Assembly (NCBI GenBank): GCA_002371315.1
Contig: DFHL01000046.1
Location: 1-31,230 of the forward strand
DNA length: 31,230 nucleotides
Source: Bacteroidales bacterium UBA3724
GTDB lineage: Bacteria > Bacteroidota > Bacteroidia > Bacteroidales > P3
Reading direction: 5' to 3'
Shown: positions 1 to 8,616 of the stretch, piece after piece
Position numbering within the stretch: position 1 is the first letter of the stretch
How the letters are laid out: each line of letters opens with the position of its first letter
Position numbers and translations under genes: made by a program
The notes under the pieces: model-generated
Seen by the model: only the letters and a program-made list of their open reading frames with translations
Databases searched by the model: none
Told to the model about the DNA's origin: nothing

Positions 1-78
1 ATTGCTGGTAATTGCTGTTTAAAAAAATAATTCCTGTCAAATTCCTGGTCAATTCCTGATAATTCCTGTTTAAAGTCC

Positions 79-97
79 TGCGGGCGTGTCGCCCGCA
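79..97. terminator. GC-rich hairpin, possible terminator of an upstream gene
   Basis: An 8-bp perfect stem (TGCGGGCG at 79-86, CGCCCGCA at 90-97) with a 3-base loop. The plus strand continues with a T-containing but interrupted tract, so intrinsic termination is possible but not strong. The gene it would serve lies outside the window. Confidence 0.35.
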
Positions 98-213
98 TCC
101 TTCGTTTTAACAATTTTATTCCCTGTTTCATAGCATTATACGTTATTATAACCTCATTAATGTTAAATTTTAACAAAAACTGTTAATTTAAGTTAAATTT
201 AACGTATTTTTGA

Positions 214-286
214 CCATTTTGTAACATATTGCTTTTCAACACATAAGCGGTATCAAATTCTACCCAAATTCTTACCAAATTCTTAT
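214..286 (+). repeat. Dispersed upstream element, copy C
   Basis: It aligns by eye without gaps to positions about 20843-20914 on the same strand, and more loosely to the reverse strand of about 31070-31005. The shared core is ATTTTG-AAC followed by a TATCAAA/ACCCAAA block. Its right half is an iteron series ACCAAATTCTT spaced 11-12 bp. It lies about 375 bp before the start codon of the first giant gene and points toward it. Confidence 0.55.
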
Positions 287-484
287 CAAGTTTTTGTTAA
301 AATTTATCTCAGTAGAGTATGATAGGGCTCGGGTAGGTTTCGGGTACGGTTTTTGTGCTTCCGGGGTGGGGTGGAGGGTGGCGGCCGACGCGGGAAAGGT
401 GGGACGGATATTGCGCTTCCGGCGGTGCCAAAAACAGTTGTTTGACAGGTGGATAAGGCTGTTTTTAGGCCATTTTTTCAGAAA

Positions 485-525
485 ACTCTACCGAAAGAGT
501 ACTATTTATCGGCGAATAGTTTTTT
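485..525 (+). terminator. Tandem small hairpins with T run (possible attenuator)
   Basis: Two adjacent short stems: ACTCT/AGAGT (485-489 with 496-500) and ACTATT/AATAGT (501-506 with 515-520), the second running directly into TTTTTT. Stems are only 5-6 bp and AT-rich, so stability is low. Their place in the leader of the giant gene allows an attenuator role; this is inference. Confidence 0.25.
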
Positions 526-583
526 CTGATTTTCAGGCAGATAATAATGTTCCGGCAGAAGACTCGTTTTTTATTTTTTGGTT

Positions 584-618
584 TTTGACTGCGGAACAGA
601 TTATTTTTCATATTTTTG
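584..618 (+). promoter_or_regulatory. Candidate promoter of giant protein 1
   Basis: TATTTTTG at 611-618 fits the Bacteroidota -7 consensus TAnnTTTG. A TTTG lies at 584-587, giving a spacer of 23 bases, longer than the usual 19-21. The predicted transcript would start about 625 with a leader of roughly 35 bases before the ATG at 662. Confidence 0.35.
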
Positions 619-661
619 CAATTTTTAAAACTGTTTTAGTCGATAAAAAATTTATTATAAT

Positions 662-3600
662 ATGAAGAAATTTTTACTGAGCATTCTTTTTGCTTTTGCT
701 TTCTTTGCCGCCAATGTGGCTCTGGCACAGCAGGATTATATATTCTATAATGGCAACGATGGTTATCTTATCAACAATAACGGTAGTCCGGGGGTTAGCA
801 CTACGTTTACAAAAAGTGCTATCTGGGTAGCCTCAGGAGCATTAGGTAACACTAATAGAACGATATATTCCTACACTAATACCGCACAATATATGCGGGG
901 AGGTACAAATACAGATTTATCATTAGGTAATGGTACAGGAAATGCTGCAACTCGATGGAGGATGACTAATAATTTCTTGAATTATTATAATCAAAATTAT
1001 GGCTATGTTAAATACGATAATGGACTAACTTGCGGTAACAATACAGGAAACCGCTTTACCCCGTATGCCATCACCATCAGAAACGAGGCTGCCGAGAATC
1101 CGACAATAAGCATTGCTGCTTCCAGCAGCTTGAGTAATGGCGGCATACAGCTTACGCCTTCCATCACTGGCACCTATAGGCCTGCATATTCTTACGCCAC
1201 GGTGAGGAACTACAACAATACCACCACCCAGACCTACTACTGGACCAGCACGACCGAGGCAACTACCACACAGCCCGTCATCAGCGACTGGAGCGATGCC
1301 ACGCTGAACTGGGATGTCACCACGGGCGGCGCTTATGCCACGGTCAACAGCGACGGCCTTGTGACCATCACCGACAACCCGACGGGCAACATCGTGGTAC
1401 GGCTTACTGTCAGCAAGGGCGGCTACAGCGGCAACACGAGCATTACCCTGACGCGCGCTGCCGATGCAGCAGGCACACAGATTATAACTGAAATTTCGCA
1501 GCCTACAATTAACCCTGTGTCGGCAGCTCTCTATTATAACGAGGGTAGTCAGACGTTCACCACGTCGGCAACTGCGACGCGTTCGGAATTAAGCGTTCCG
1601 GCACATACCACCCTTAGCGCAAGCGGCAATACCTACTATTACTATAACGGCAACCTATATGCCAGCGCAGGCGACTTCGGCACTCCGACGATTACCTATC
1701 CTGAGGTTACCATCAGCTGGGCTCTCAGCGGCGATGCAGCCAGCTACCTGACACGCACTCCGGCTACAGGCACCAGCACCTCGGTGACGCATACCTCTCA
1801 GTCGCCCTCGGACCTTACGGCTACGCTGACCGTTACGGCTTCGGCAGCCGGTGCTGCCAGCAAAACGGCTACGGCAACCATAACGGCTTATGGACCGATG
1901 GAGGCGCCAACCATTTCGCGTACCGGCAATAGCATTAGCTTGGCAACAGCAAGCGCGGGCGCTACCATTTACTATACCACCGACGGCAGCACGCCGACAG
2001 CCGACAACGGCACAGCATATGCCGGTCCTTTCGACCTTGTGACAAGCCCTACGACGGTGAAGGCTATAGCTATACGCGACGGACACAGCTCGACGGTAAC
2101 CGACGAAAGCTTCTCCATTATTCTGGCAGCACCGACAATAAGTGTGAGCAATACTGGTTTGGCAACAATCACTGCCGATGATGGTGCCACAATCCACTAC
2201 ACTACCGATGGCAGTACCCCAACGGCCGAATCGGCCATCTACTCGTCGGCCGTGCAACTTACCAATCCGCAAACTATCAAAGCCATTGCCGTCAGAACGG
2301 GCTATACCACATCGGACGTGTCAATGGGCGACTATATCATCACAGGTGTTAGCGGCAACACGGTCATCCTCGATGACCGCGAGGACCACACGTGGACCTA
2401 TTACAGTGAGGAGAAGCCCGATGCGGACTATCCTGATGAGCTGCGATCGCCCAATCCGCGCAATGTGAAGATTACCTATCGGGCGGTGCATTCCGATGAC
2501 AGCAAGCCTTATCAGCGTAATGGCACGGCGATTGAAGGCGCCTCTGCTGTCGCGGTGTCGGTCACGGAATTGGAAAACGAGTTTGTCTATTACAAGACCA
2601 TAGAGCAATACGCGTGGGGGCTCGACCATAACGGCAACGGCAGTGAAAGCCGCTGGTTGACAGGCGAGTATGCTTATAGGCTTATCTTCAATCCCTTCCA
2701 GAAGCGTCCGGCAACGGGTACTGGAAACAGTAAGACGTATTACGGCTTTGACGGCTGGAAAATCGTCAGTGGAGGAGAATACATTGGTCAAACCAATGGC
2801 ACTGTGCTTAATGCAGATGCTTTGGTCAATTTCAGCAATTTTGATACATACATAGCTAATGGCATTTCGGCCGAAATCGTCTTTGAAGCTCAGTGGACGA
2901 CAGCTACGGTGACTGCTCTTGATGCAAACGTTACGAATAGTAATGTCCCTGCCGGGACCAGCTGTGAAACAAACTTTGTTGTTCTTTCGGGAGCTGGCCT
3001 GACCGTGAGTGGAGTGGAAAAGCCAGTCACCATTTTGGGCTGTTATCCTGACGGTACGGGAGCTACAGGAGCGAGACTTGGTGATGTCACCGGCAGCGGC
3101 TACGATTTGAAGATAGAGAGCATCAACTTGGGCAACGCTGGCAATGATTTCACTGCCAACACGGGTTGGCTTATCGTGGGGCGCGGCTGTACGGGCAACG
3201 TGCGTCGCGTGATTGGCAATATCGGGCAGATAAAGATTCGCATTGAGAGTGGACTGTACAATTTCATCAATCCTATGAGTGGAGGTTCGGCAAACAATGC
3301 AAACTATGGACGCATTATTTTCGGCAACGACTATGACAGGGCTACCAACGATGGACTCACTAGCAACGACCAGTACGAGGACAACTCATCTCGTCGCAAA
3401 TTGAGAGTAATAAATTATGTGTCATTCAATGGCTCTGGAGCTGCAAAAAATTCTAATGACAACCAAGATGAGTGGATGGATATAACAATCAAGAGTGGCT
3501 ACTATGGTTTTTCGGCCGATTATTCGAAATTCGTATCAGGTTCATTGAATGCAAATAACCAAGACGGTATGGGTTTGGGTATTGGCGGAAACTCCGATGC

Positions 3601-6025
3601 CTTTAAGGAAGCATATACCACTTATAACAGAGAAAATGAGCAAATAACATACAATTTTACTAATTGGAATGTTGTTAACGAGACTGACTATCGCTGGCAG
3701 AAGCTTTTCTCTTTCTATTGTGGCCGTACCCGTGGCGGCAACTCTGGTGGTGTGAACCGCGTGCTGGTCGAAGGTGGCGAGCTGTGCAGCCTTAACGGCG
3801 GTGGTTACAAGAACAATCAAAATAATGTAATCTCATATCATCTGCGTGTGAAGGGTGGCTGGATCAAAGGTGCTGTCTACGGCACGGCTTCGGCGTCGCA
3901 GACAAGCGCTACCACGAAGCAGGTCATTACCGGTGGCGAAATCAACGGATGGATTGCCGGTGCCTGTAACGGAACTGATGTCAGAATAGAAAATGGTACT
4001 AATTATACTGGTGACAATAACGGCAACACTTTTCTATATATAGGAGGAAATGCCGAGGTGCGATCGCATCTTAGAGATGGAAAATACAACAACGCGTGGG
4101 GACTGGTAGGCAATGTGGAAGGCGGCAATGTGTTTGCTGCGGGTAGAGGCAATTATGTGGGCGATGCCAATGCGGCGTTGACCTACAGTGGCTCGTCGGA
4201 CAACACCTATCTGGTTGTTGCCGACAACTCACAAATAGAGCAAAACGTCAGCGGCGGCGGCTATATAGGCATAGCCCATAACAGCCATATTTACCTGATG
4301 GGTGGTACCGTTGGCAAGAATGTCTATGGTGGAACGATGACTCCCAGGTCGATAAGCTCGTCTTGGTATGCTCAGACTACCGACATTCGTATGTTTGGCG
4401 GCACGGTGAAAGGCGGCATATACGGCGGCCACTATGAGGGTAGCGGCAATGGCGGCAAGATACAGCAGGATGTGTCGGTGGCTGTTTATGGCGGCATCGT
4501 TGGCGAAGGCGATACTGGAGATGGTGTATTTGGCGGCGGTTACGGAGCGGGTACTGGTGTTGGCGGCGATGTCAGCGTCACGCTGGGCACTTGCACCGCA
4601 GGCGACGTTACGGTCTATGGCGACGTCTATGGCGGCTCGGCTCTGGGTACGGTGAACGATGCCGCGAGCGACAAGACGACGGTAAGCCTCTACAATGGCA
4701 CCATCTATGGCGGCCTGTACGGCGGCGGCTACGGCCCCGGCGGTGTGGCTGCCAACGTGAACGGCGCAGTGGAGGTTAAGGTGTATGGCGGCAGCGTGCT
4801 TTGCTCGACATCCGACCCCGAAGGTGTGGCTGGCTCGGGCAGCGTGTTTGGATGCAACAATGCCGGCGGCGCACCGCAGAGCACCGTGACGGTCGACATC
4901 TACAACACCGATCAGCCCGCCAGTGGCTATGCCCTGCACGCTGTGTATGGCGGCGGCAACAAGTCGCCCTACAACAACACTCCCGTGGTGACCATCCACG
5001 GCTGCAGCAATAGCATTGAATATGTCTACGGCGGTGGCAACGCCACCGATGTGCGCGGCACTAACGTCACCATCTGGGGCGGTATGATAGGCAATGCCTT
5101 CGGCGGCGGCAACGGTGCCGGAGCCGGCAACCCCGGTGCCAACATCACAGCCAACGGCACCAATCTTGTAATACACGGCGGTACGATAGGCTCTGTCTTT
5201 GGCGGCAGCAACGAGAGGGGAAAAATAAGCAGCAGCGTAAATGTCACCATCAGCGGCGCACGTGAGCTTGGCGAAGACCCCTGCACCCGCACTGCCTATA
5301 CGGAGTGCCCGATGGAAATCAACGAGATGTACAGCGGCGGCAACAAGGCTGAACTCAGGGATATGGGTGGTAACTGGATTGCTCCGGGCAATATCAATGT
5401 TTCCACCGACTGTTCTACCAAGATCAATTATCTGTTTGGTGGTGCCAGAATGGCTGATTACGGTGGAGGCGACATAACCCTTACCGTTAACGGCGGCGTA
5501 TACAGGCAGATATTCGGCGGCAACAACCTGGATGGAGAGATCAGCGGCAATGTCACCGTGAACTTCCTTGGCGGAAAAGCCGAAGATATCTTTGGCGGCA
5601 ACAATATGGGCGGTACCGTGCTGGGAACGATAACCGTAAATATCGACAGCACGGAGAACACCTGTACTCCTGACTTCTATGTCGAGAACGTCTACGGTGG
5701 CGGCAACCAGGCTCCCTACAGCCACGCTGCGGGCAACTATCCCGAGGTGAATGTCAAAAACGGCACGGTGCAGCAGGATGTCTATGGCGGCGGCCTCGGC
5801 GCGGGAGCCACGGTGACGGGCTCGCCCAAGGTGACCGTCGGTGTGAGCGACACGGGCAAGAAGGCCCTGGTGCTTGGCAACGTCTTTGGCGGCGGCAACG
5901 CTGCGGCAGTCAGCGGCGACACGCGCGTGAATATAATGTATAACACGTATATCAAAGGCAATGTCTATGGCGGCGGCAACGCCGCTCCCGTCAGCGGCAA
6001 CACGAAGGTTGTCGTCGGAGAGTGA
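662..6025 (+). CDS. Giant secreted YGGGN-repeat protein 1 (adhesin-like, function unknown)
   Basis: A 1787-residue exported protein. A clear signal peptide ends near residue 23 (hydrophobic core, then ALAQQ). About residues 220-265 resemble a bacterial Ig-like domain. Two chitobiase/HEX C-terminal-type beta domains follow, at about 415-483 and 490-557, each with the core Y/H-YTTDGSTPT. A family-typical EDHTWTYY motif lies near 574, and an InlB/Listeria-Bacteroides-like module with FDGWK and FEAQW at about 697-745. From about residue 840 (GRGCTG) to the end is a long run of short beta-strand repeats with YGGGN, FGGGN or YGGG turns, suggesting a beta-solenoid. No type IX secretion C-terminal domain, sortase motif or membrane anchor is visible, so the attachment mode is unknown. 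Residues from about 1302 are almost identical to the C-terminus of the other giant protein in this window. I infer a surface or secreted adhesin; no enzymatic motif is seen. Confidence 0.9.
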   Translation: MKKFLLSILFAFAFFAANVALAQQDYIFYNGNDGYLINNNGSPGVSTTFTKSAIWVASGALGNTNRTIYSYTNTAQYMRGGTNTDLSLGNGTGNAATRWRMTNNFLNYYNQNYGYVKYDNGLTCGNNTGNRFTPYAITIRNEAAENPTISIAASSSLSNGGIQLTPSITGTYRPAYSYATVRNYNNTTTQTYYWTSTTEATTTQPVISDWSDATLNWDVTTGGAYATVNSDGLVTITDNPTGNIVVRLTVSKGGYSGNTSITLTRAADAAGTQIITEISQPTINPVSAALYYNEGSQTFTTSATATRSELSVPAHTTLSASGNTYYYYNGNLYASAGDFGTPTITYPEVTISWALSGDAASYLTRTPATGTSTSVTHTSQSPSDLTATLTVTASAAGAASKTATATITAYGPMEAPTISRTGNSISLATASAGATIYYTTDGSTPTADNGTAYAGPFDLVTSPTTVKAIAIRDGHSSTVTDESFSIILAAPTISVSNTGLATITADDGATIHYTTDGSTPTAESAIYSSAVQLTNPQTIKAIAVRTGYTTSDVSMGDYIITGVSGNTVILDDREDHTWTYYSEEKPDADYPDELRSPNPRNVKITYRAVHSDDSKPYQRNGTAIEGASAVAVSVTELENEFVYYKTIEQYAWGLDHNGNGSESRWLTGEYAYRLIFNPFQKRPATGTGNSKTYYGFDGWKIVSGGEYIGQTNGTVLNADALVNFSNFDTYIANGISAEIVFEAQWTTATVTALDANVTNSNVPAGTSCETNFVVLSGAGLTVSGVEKPVTILGCYPDGTGATGARLGDVTGSGYDLKIESINLGNAGNDFTANTGWLIVGRGCTGNVRRVIGNIGQIKIRIESGLYNFINPMSGGSANNANYGRIIFGNDYDRATNDGLTSNDQYEDNSSRRKLRVINYVSFNGSGAAKNSNDNQDEWMDITIKSGYYGFSADYSKFVSGSLNANNQDGMGLGIGGNSDAFKEAYTTYNRENEQITYNFTNWNVVNETDYRWQKLFSFYCGRTRGGNSGGVNRVLVEGGELCSLNGGGYKNNQNNVISYHLRVKGGWIKGAVYGTASASQTSATTKQVITGGEINGWIAGACNGTDVRIENGTNYTGDNNGNTFLYIGGNAEVRSHLRDGKYNNAWGLVGNVEGGNVFAAGRGNYVGDANAALTYSGSSDNTYLVVADNSQIEQNVSGGGYIGIAHNSHIYLMGGTVGKNVYGGTMTPRSISSSWYAQTTDIRMFGGTVKGGIYGGHYEGSGNGGKIQQDVSVAVYGGIVGEGDTGDGVFGGGYGAGTGVGGDVSVTLGTCTAGDVTVYGDVYGGSALGTVNDAASDKTTVSLYNGTIYGGLYGGGYGPGGVAANVNGAVEVKVYGGSVLCSTSDPEGVAGSGSVFGCNNAGGAPQSTVTVDIYNTDQPASGYALHAVYGGGNKSPYNNTPVVTIHGCSNSIEYVYGGGNATDVRGTNVTIWGGMIGNAFGGGNGAGAGNPGANITANGTNLVIHGGTIGSVFGGSNERGKISSSVNVTISGARELGEDPCTRTAYTECPMEINEMYSGGNKAELRDMGGNWIAPGNINVSTDCSTKINYLFGGARMADYGGGDITLTVNGGVYRQIFGGNNLDGEISGNVTVNFLGGKAEDIFGGNNMGGTVLGTITVNIDSTENTCTPDFYVENVYGGGNQAPYSHAAGNYPEVNVKNGTVQQDVYGGGLGAGATVTGSPKVTVGVSDTGKKALVLGNVFGGGNAAAVSGDTRVNIMYNTYIKGNVYGGGNAAPVSGNTKVVVGE
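4565..5911 (+). repeat. Long inverted repeat, left copy
   Basis: The 3' part of the first giant gene matches the reverse complement of 25331-26677. Both copies measure 1347 bp, and I found no insertion or deletion between the aligned translations. I count about 20 amino-acid differences in about 449 residues, and DNA differences are scattered. Beyond 5911 the sequences diverge except for the last turn before the stop. Confidence 0.85.
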
Positions 6026-6032
6026 CACTGAC

Positions 6033-6070
6033 AAAAAGAGGCGGTGCCGATGGCGCCGCCTCTTTTTTTT
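6033..6070 (+). terminator. Intrinsic terminator of giant protein 1
   Basis: A GC-rich stem (AGAGGCGG-GCC pairing with GGC-GCCGCCTCT, one bulge) with a GAT loop runs into eight T residues, starting 8 bp after the stop codon. It is a textbook intrinsic terminator and supports 6025 as the natural end of the gene. Confidence 0.85.
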
Positions 6071-6205
6071 AAAAGGGAGTTAAAGGGGGAGTTAAAAAGG
6101 GAGTAATAAAAGGGAGTTAAAGAGGACAATACATTTTGCGACAATGTTGTAAACAAACGTATTGTCCATTTTAACTTCCTATTTAACTTCCATTTTAACT
6201 TCCTA
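6071..6205. repeat. Large dyad of 11-12 bp iterons between convergent genes
   Basis: Left arm: four GGGAGTTAAA-like units at 6074-6120. Right arm: three inverted units (TTTAACTTCC) at 6169-6204. Inside lies the perfect pair GGACAATAC (6124-6132) and GTATTGTCC (6159-6167), around a centre containing ACAATGTTGT. The whole forms an extended imperfect palindrome between the stop codons of the giant gene and metG. It may end metG transcription on the minus strand; no compact U-tract hairpin is seen there. Confidence 0.6.
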
Positions 6206-6211
6206 AAAAAG

Positions 6212-8278
6212 CTATCCGACGTTTACTCCGGCGGTGACGAGCTGGCTGGGGGTGATGAGCACCAGGCGGCCGTCCTTGTCTTCGGCGCTGAGGATCATTC
6301 CCTGGCTTTCGACACCTTTGAGCTTGCGCGGGGCGAAGTTGGCGATGAAGCAGACCTGCATTCCGACGAGCTTCTCGGGCTCGGGATAGAATTTGGCGAT
6401 GCCGCTGACGATGGTGCGGCCGCCCATACCGTCGTCGATCTTGAACTGGAGCAGCTTGTCGGCCTTGGGCACCTTGCTGCATTCGAGGACGGTGCCGACG
6501 CGGATGTCGACCTTGCCGAAGTCGTCGAAGGCCACGGTGGGCTTGACGGCGGCGGGCTGCCAGGCGTTGAGCTCGTTCTGGCGCTTGGTTTCGAGCAGGC
6601 GGTTGACTTGTGCTTCGATGGCGGCATCCTCGATTTTCTCGAAGAGCAGTTCGGGCTGCTCGAGCTGTGTGCCTTCGGCGAGGAGGTTGGCGCGGCCGGC
6701 GTCGCGCCAGCCGAGGGCCTGCAGGTTGAGCATACGGTGCATCTTGTCGGCCGTGAAGGGGATGAAGGGGGCGCAGACGACGGCGAGGTTGGCGCAGATC
6801 TGCAGCGCCAGGTTGAGGACCGTGGCGGTGCGCTCGGGGTCGGTCTTGAAGAGCTTCCAGGGCTCGGTCTCGGTGAGGTACTTGTTGCCGAGGCGGGCCA
6901 GGTTCATCATCTCGGCGAGGGCTTCGCGGAAGCGGTAGGTCTCGATGCTGCGGCCTATGCGCTCGGGGAAGGTGGCCAATTCGCGGATAACATCGTTCTC
7001 CGTTTGCTGTTCTCCGTTCTCCGTTCTTTTCGGCACGCGTCCTTCGAAGAACTTGTGGGTCAGCACGACTGTGCGGTTGACGAAGTTGCCGAGGATGGCG
7101 ACGAGCTCGGAGTTGTTCTTGAGCTGGAAGTCTTTCCAGGTGAAGTCGTTGTCCTTGGTTTCGGGTGCGTTGCTGCAGAGGGTGTAGCGCAGCACGTCCT
7201 GCTTGCCGGGGAAGTCTTTCAGATATTCGTGCAGCCATACGGCCCAGTTGCGGCTGGTGCTGATCTTTTCGCCCTCGAGGTTGAGGAACTCGTTAGCGGG
7301 CACGTTGTCGGGCAGGATGTAGCTGCCGTCGGCGTGGAGCATCGAGGGGAAGATTATGCAGTGGAAGACGATGTTGTCTTTGCCGATGAAGTGTACGAGC
7401 TTGGTGTCCTGCGATTTCCACCATTTCTCCCAGTCGTCGCCCTTGAGCTGCTTGGTGAAGGAGATGTAGCCGATGGGTGCGTCGAACCAGACGTAGAGCA
7501 CCTTGCCGTCGGCGCCTTGGATGGGCACCTTGACGCCCCAGTCGAGGTCGCGCGTGACGGCGCGGGGCTGCAGGCCGGCGTCGATCCACGACTTGCACTG
7601 GCCGTAGACGTTGGTCTTCCAGTCGTCGCGGTGGCTTTCGAGTATCCACTGGCGCAGCCAGGGCTCGTCCTGGTCGAGGGGCAGGAACCAGTGCTTGGTT
7701 TCTTTCAGCACCGGCTTGGCGCCGCTGAGGGCGGATTTGGGGTTGATGAGGTCGGTGGCGTTGAGGCTGGTGCCGCAGGCTTCGCACTGGTCGCCGTAGG
7801 CGTGCTCGTTGCCGCAATGGGGGCAGGTGCCGGTGATGTAGCGGTCGGCGAGGAACTGGTGGGCCTCTTCGTCGTAGTATTGCATCGAGGTTTTCTCGAC
7901 GAACTTGCCTTCTTTATAAAGCTTTTCGAAGTATGCCGCTGCGGTCTCGTGGTGCTCCTTGCTGCTGGTGCGGCTGTAGATGTCGAACGAGATGCCGAGC
8001 TCGGCGAAGGAGTCTTTGATAATCTTGTGGTAGCGGTCGACGATGTCCTGTGGCGTGACGCCCTCTTTGCGGGCCTTGATGGTGATGGGCACGCCGTGCT
8101 CGTCGCTGCCGCCGATGAACATAACGTCCTCACCCTGGGCGCGCAGGTAGCGCACGTAGATGTCGGCCGGGACATAGACGCCGGCGAGGTGTCCGATGTG
8201 GACGGGGCCGTTGGCGTAGGGCAGGGCGGAGGTTACGGTGTAGCGTTTGAATTTTTGGTCTTTCTCGGTGTAGGTCAT
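6212..8278 (-). CDS. metG: Methionyl-tRNA synthetase
   Basis: A 688-residue cytosolic enzyme that attaches methionine to tRNA-Met (initiator and elongator). The class I signature HIGH is at 27-30 and the KMSKS-type loop appears as KISTS near 336. A zinc knuckle with CPHC and CEAC pairs lies at about 151-170. A C-terminal EMAP/Trbp111-like tRNA-binding domain fills about 580-688 (DIRVGTV, GMILSA), as in the dimeric long form of MetG. Length and domain order are normal. Residues about 416-428 are an E/N/T-rich loop encoded by 7-bp tandem repeats. The start at 8278 leaves 34 bp to the upstream 69-residue gene, suggesting co-transcription. Long antisense open frames over this gene are shadows of its GC-rich codon use. 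Confidence 0.97.
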   Translation of the reverse strand: MTYTEKDQKFKRYTVTSALPYANGPVHIGHLAGVYVPADIYVRYLRAQGEDVMFIGGSDEHGVPITIKARKEGVTPQDIVDRYHKIIKDSFAELGISFDIYSRTSSKEHHETAAAYFEKLYKEGKFVEKTSMQYYDEEAHQFLADRYITGTCPHCGNEHAYGDQCEACGTSLNATDLINPKSALSGAKPVLKETKHWFLPLDQDEPWLRQWILESHRDDWKTNVYGQCKSWIDAGLQPRAVTRDLDWGVKVPIQGADGKVLYVWFDAPIGYISFTKQLKGDDWEKWWKSQDTKLVHFIGKDNIVFHCIIFPSMLHADGSYILPDNVPANEFLNLEGEKISTSRNWAVWLHEYLKDFPGKQDVLRYTLCSNAPETKDNDFTWKDFQLKNNSELVAILGNFVNRTVVLTHKFFEGRVPKRTENGEQQTENDVIRELATFPERIGRSIETYRFREALAEMMNLARLGNKYLTETEPWKLFKTDPERTATVLNLALQICANLAVVCAPFIPFTADKMHRMLNLQALGWRDAGRANLLAEGTQLEQPELLFEKIEDAAIEAQVNRLLETKRQNELNAWQPAAVKPTVAFDDFGKVDIRVGTVLECSKVPKADKLLQFKIDDGMGGRTIVSGIAKFYPEPEKLVGMQVCFIANFAPRKLKGVESQGMILSAEDKDGRLVLITPSQLVTAGVNVG
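6995..7029. repeat. 7-bp tandem repeat inside metG
   Basis: Five consecutive 7-base units: GTTCTCC, GTTTGCT, GTTCTCC, GTTCTCC, GTTCTTT (plus strand). They encode a short polar loop (ENGEQQTEN) between the anticodon-binding region and catalytic body. The unit is not a multiple of three, so gain or loss of one copy would shift the frame. Confidence 0.8.
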
Positions 8279-8312
8279 ATATTTATGTTTTTTTGATTTC
8301 GTTTTTCAGCGG

Positions 8313-8522
8313 TTATCCCAGTTTTGCGAGCAGTTCTGCTTTCTCTTTTCTCAGTTTTTCGAGCTGGCCTTCGATGAAGTCTTCGCTGTATTTGCTGTCG
8401 CTGAAGCCGTTGCCGCGGGCTATGTACTCGGGGCTGTCGAGGTCGCTGTCGAGCTCTTCGTAGTTGGCGATGGCGCGGTCCAGTTTCTCAATTTGAGCTA
8501 ATATTTCGTTGCGGGGGGTCAT
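8313..8522 (-). CDS. Small coiled-coil hypothetical protein
   Basis: A 69-residue acidic and lysine-rich protein. Two predicted helices (about 4-25 and 45-68) have heptad-like spacing of I/L residues, for example QIEKLDRAI and LEKLRKEKAELLAKL. No signal peptide, cysteine or known motif is visible. It sits 34 bp upstream of metG and 94 bp downstream of the esterase, all on the minus strand, so it is probably part of the same transcript. Function is not recognised; the size and composition fit the many small helical Bacteroidales proteins of unknown role. Coding is supported by the clean start, the normal composition and the tight spacing to metG. Confidence 0.7.
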   Translation of the reverse strand: MTPRNEILAQIEKLDRAIANYEELDSDLDSPEYIARGNGFSDSKYSEDFIEGQLEKLRKEKAELLAKLG

Positions 8523-8534
8523 TGGTTCTTTTTG

Positions 8535-8588
8535 TTAGGCGGATTAGGCAGATTAGGCGGATTAGGCAGATTAGGCAGGTTAGGCAGA
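8535..8588. repeat. 9-bp tandem array, six units (esterase 3' side)
   Basis: Six contiguous 9-base units of the form TTAGGC(G/A)G(A/G): two TTAGGCGGA, three TTAGGCAGA and one TTAGGCAGG. The array fills most of the gap between the esterase stop and the 69-residue gene. A related array in the same orientation lies just upstream of the esterase start. Confidence 0.9.
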
Positions 8589-8616
8589 TTATTTGTATCT
8601 GAAGTTAAAGTTAAGG

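Larger units (their letters stand above)
1..661. other. AT-rich non-coding region upstream of giant protein 1
   Basis: No convincing gene is present. Positions 29-70 carry imperfect repeats of ATTCCTG about every 10-11 bp. A GC hairpin (arms 79-86 and 90-97) follows. Positions 214-286 hold one copy of a three-copy dispersed element ending in 11-12 bp iterons. A GC-rich patch lies at about 355-430, and two small hairpins with a T run occupy 485-525. A 123-residue open frame (294-665) overlaps the next start codon; its composition follows the AT-rich DNA, it has no recognisable domain, and I judge it non-coding. The region looks like a long regulated leader or promoter zone. Confidence 0.6.

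Noticed and set aside
294..665. 123-residue open frame before the first giant gene
   Set aside because: It overlaps the real start codon, spans repeats and hairpins, and its composition changes with local base content. No domain or signal is seen.
4229..6034. 601-residue antisense frame in the first giant gene, and its counterpart at 25517-27022
   Set aside because: Both arise from the repeated GGCGGC codons of the YGGGN repeats read backwards. Conservation between them follows from the inverted repeat, not from coding selection.
6608..8296. 562-residue open frame antisense to metG
   Set aside because: Same codon-usage shadow over a certain gene; no recognisable domain.
8535..8588. TTAGGC repeat as a telomere-like sequence
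   Set aside because: TTAGGC matches the nematode telomere unit only by chance. Here the unit is 9 bp, the arrays are short, and they lie between bacterial genes.
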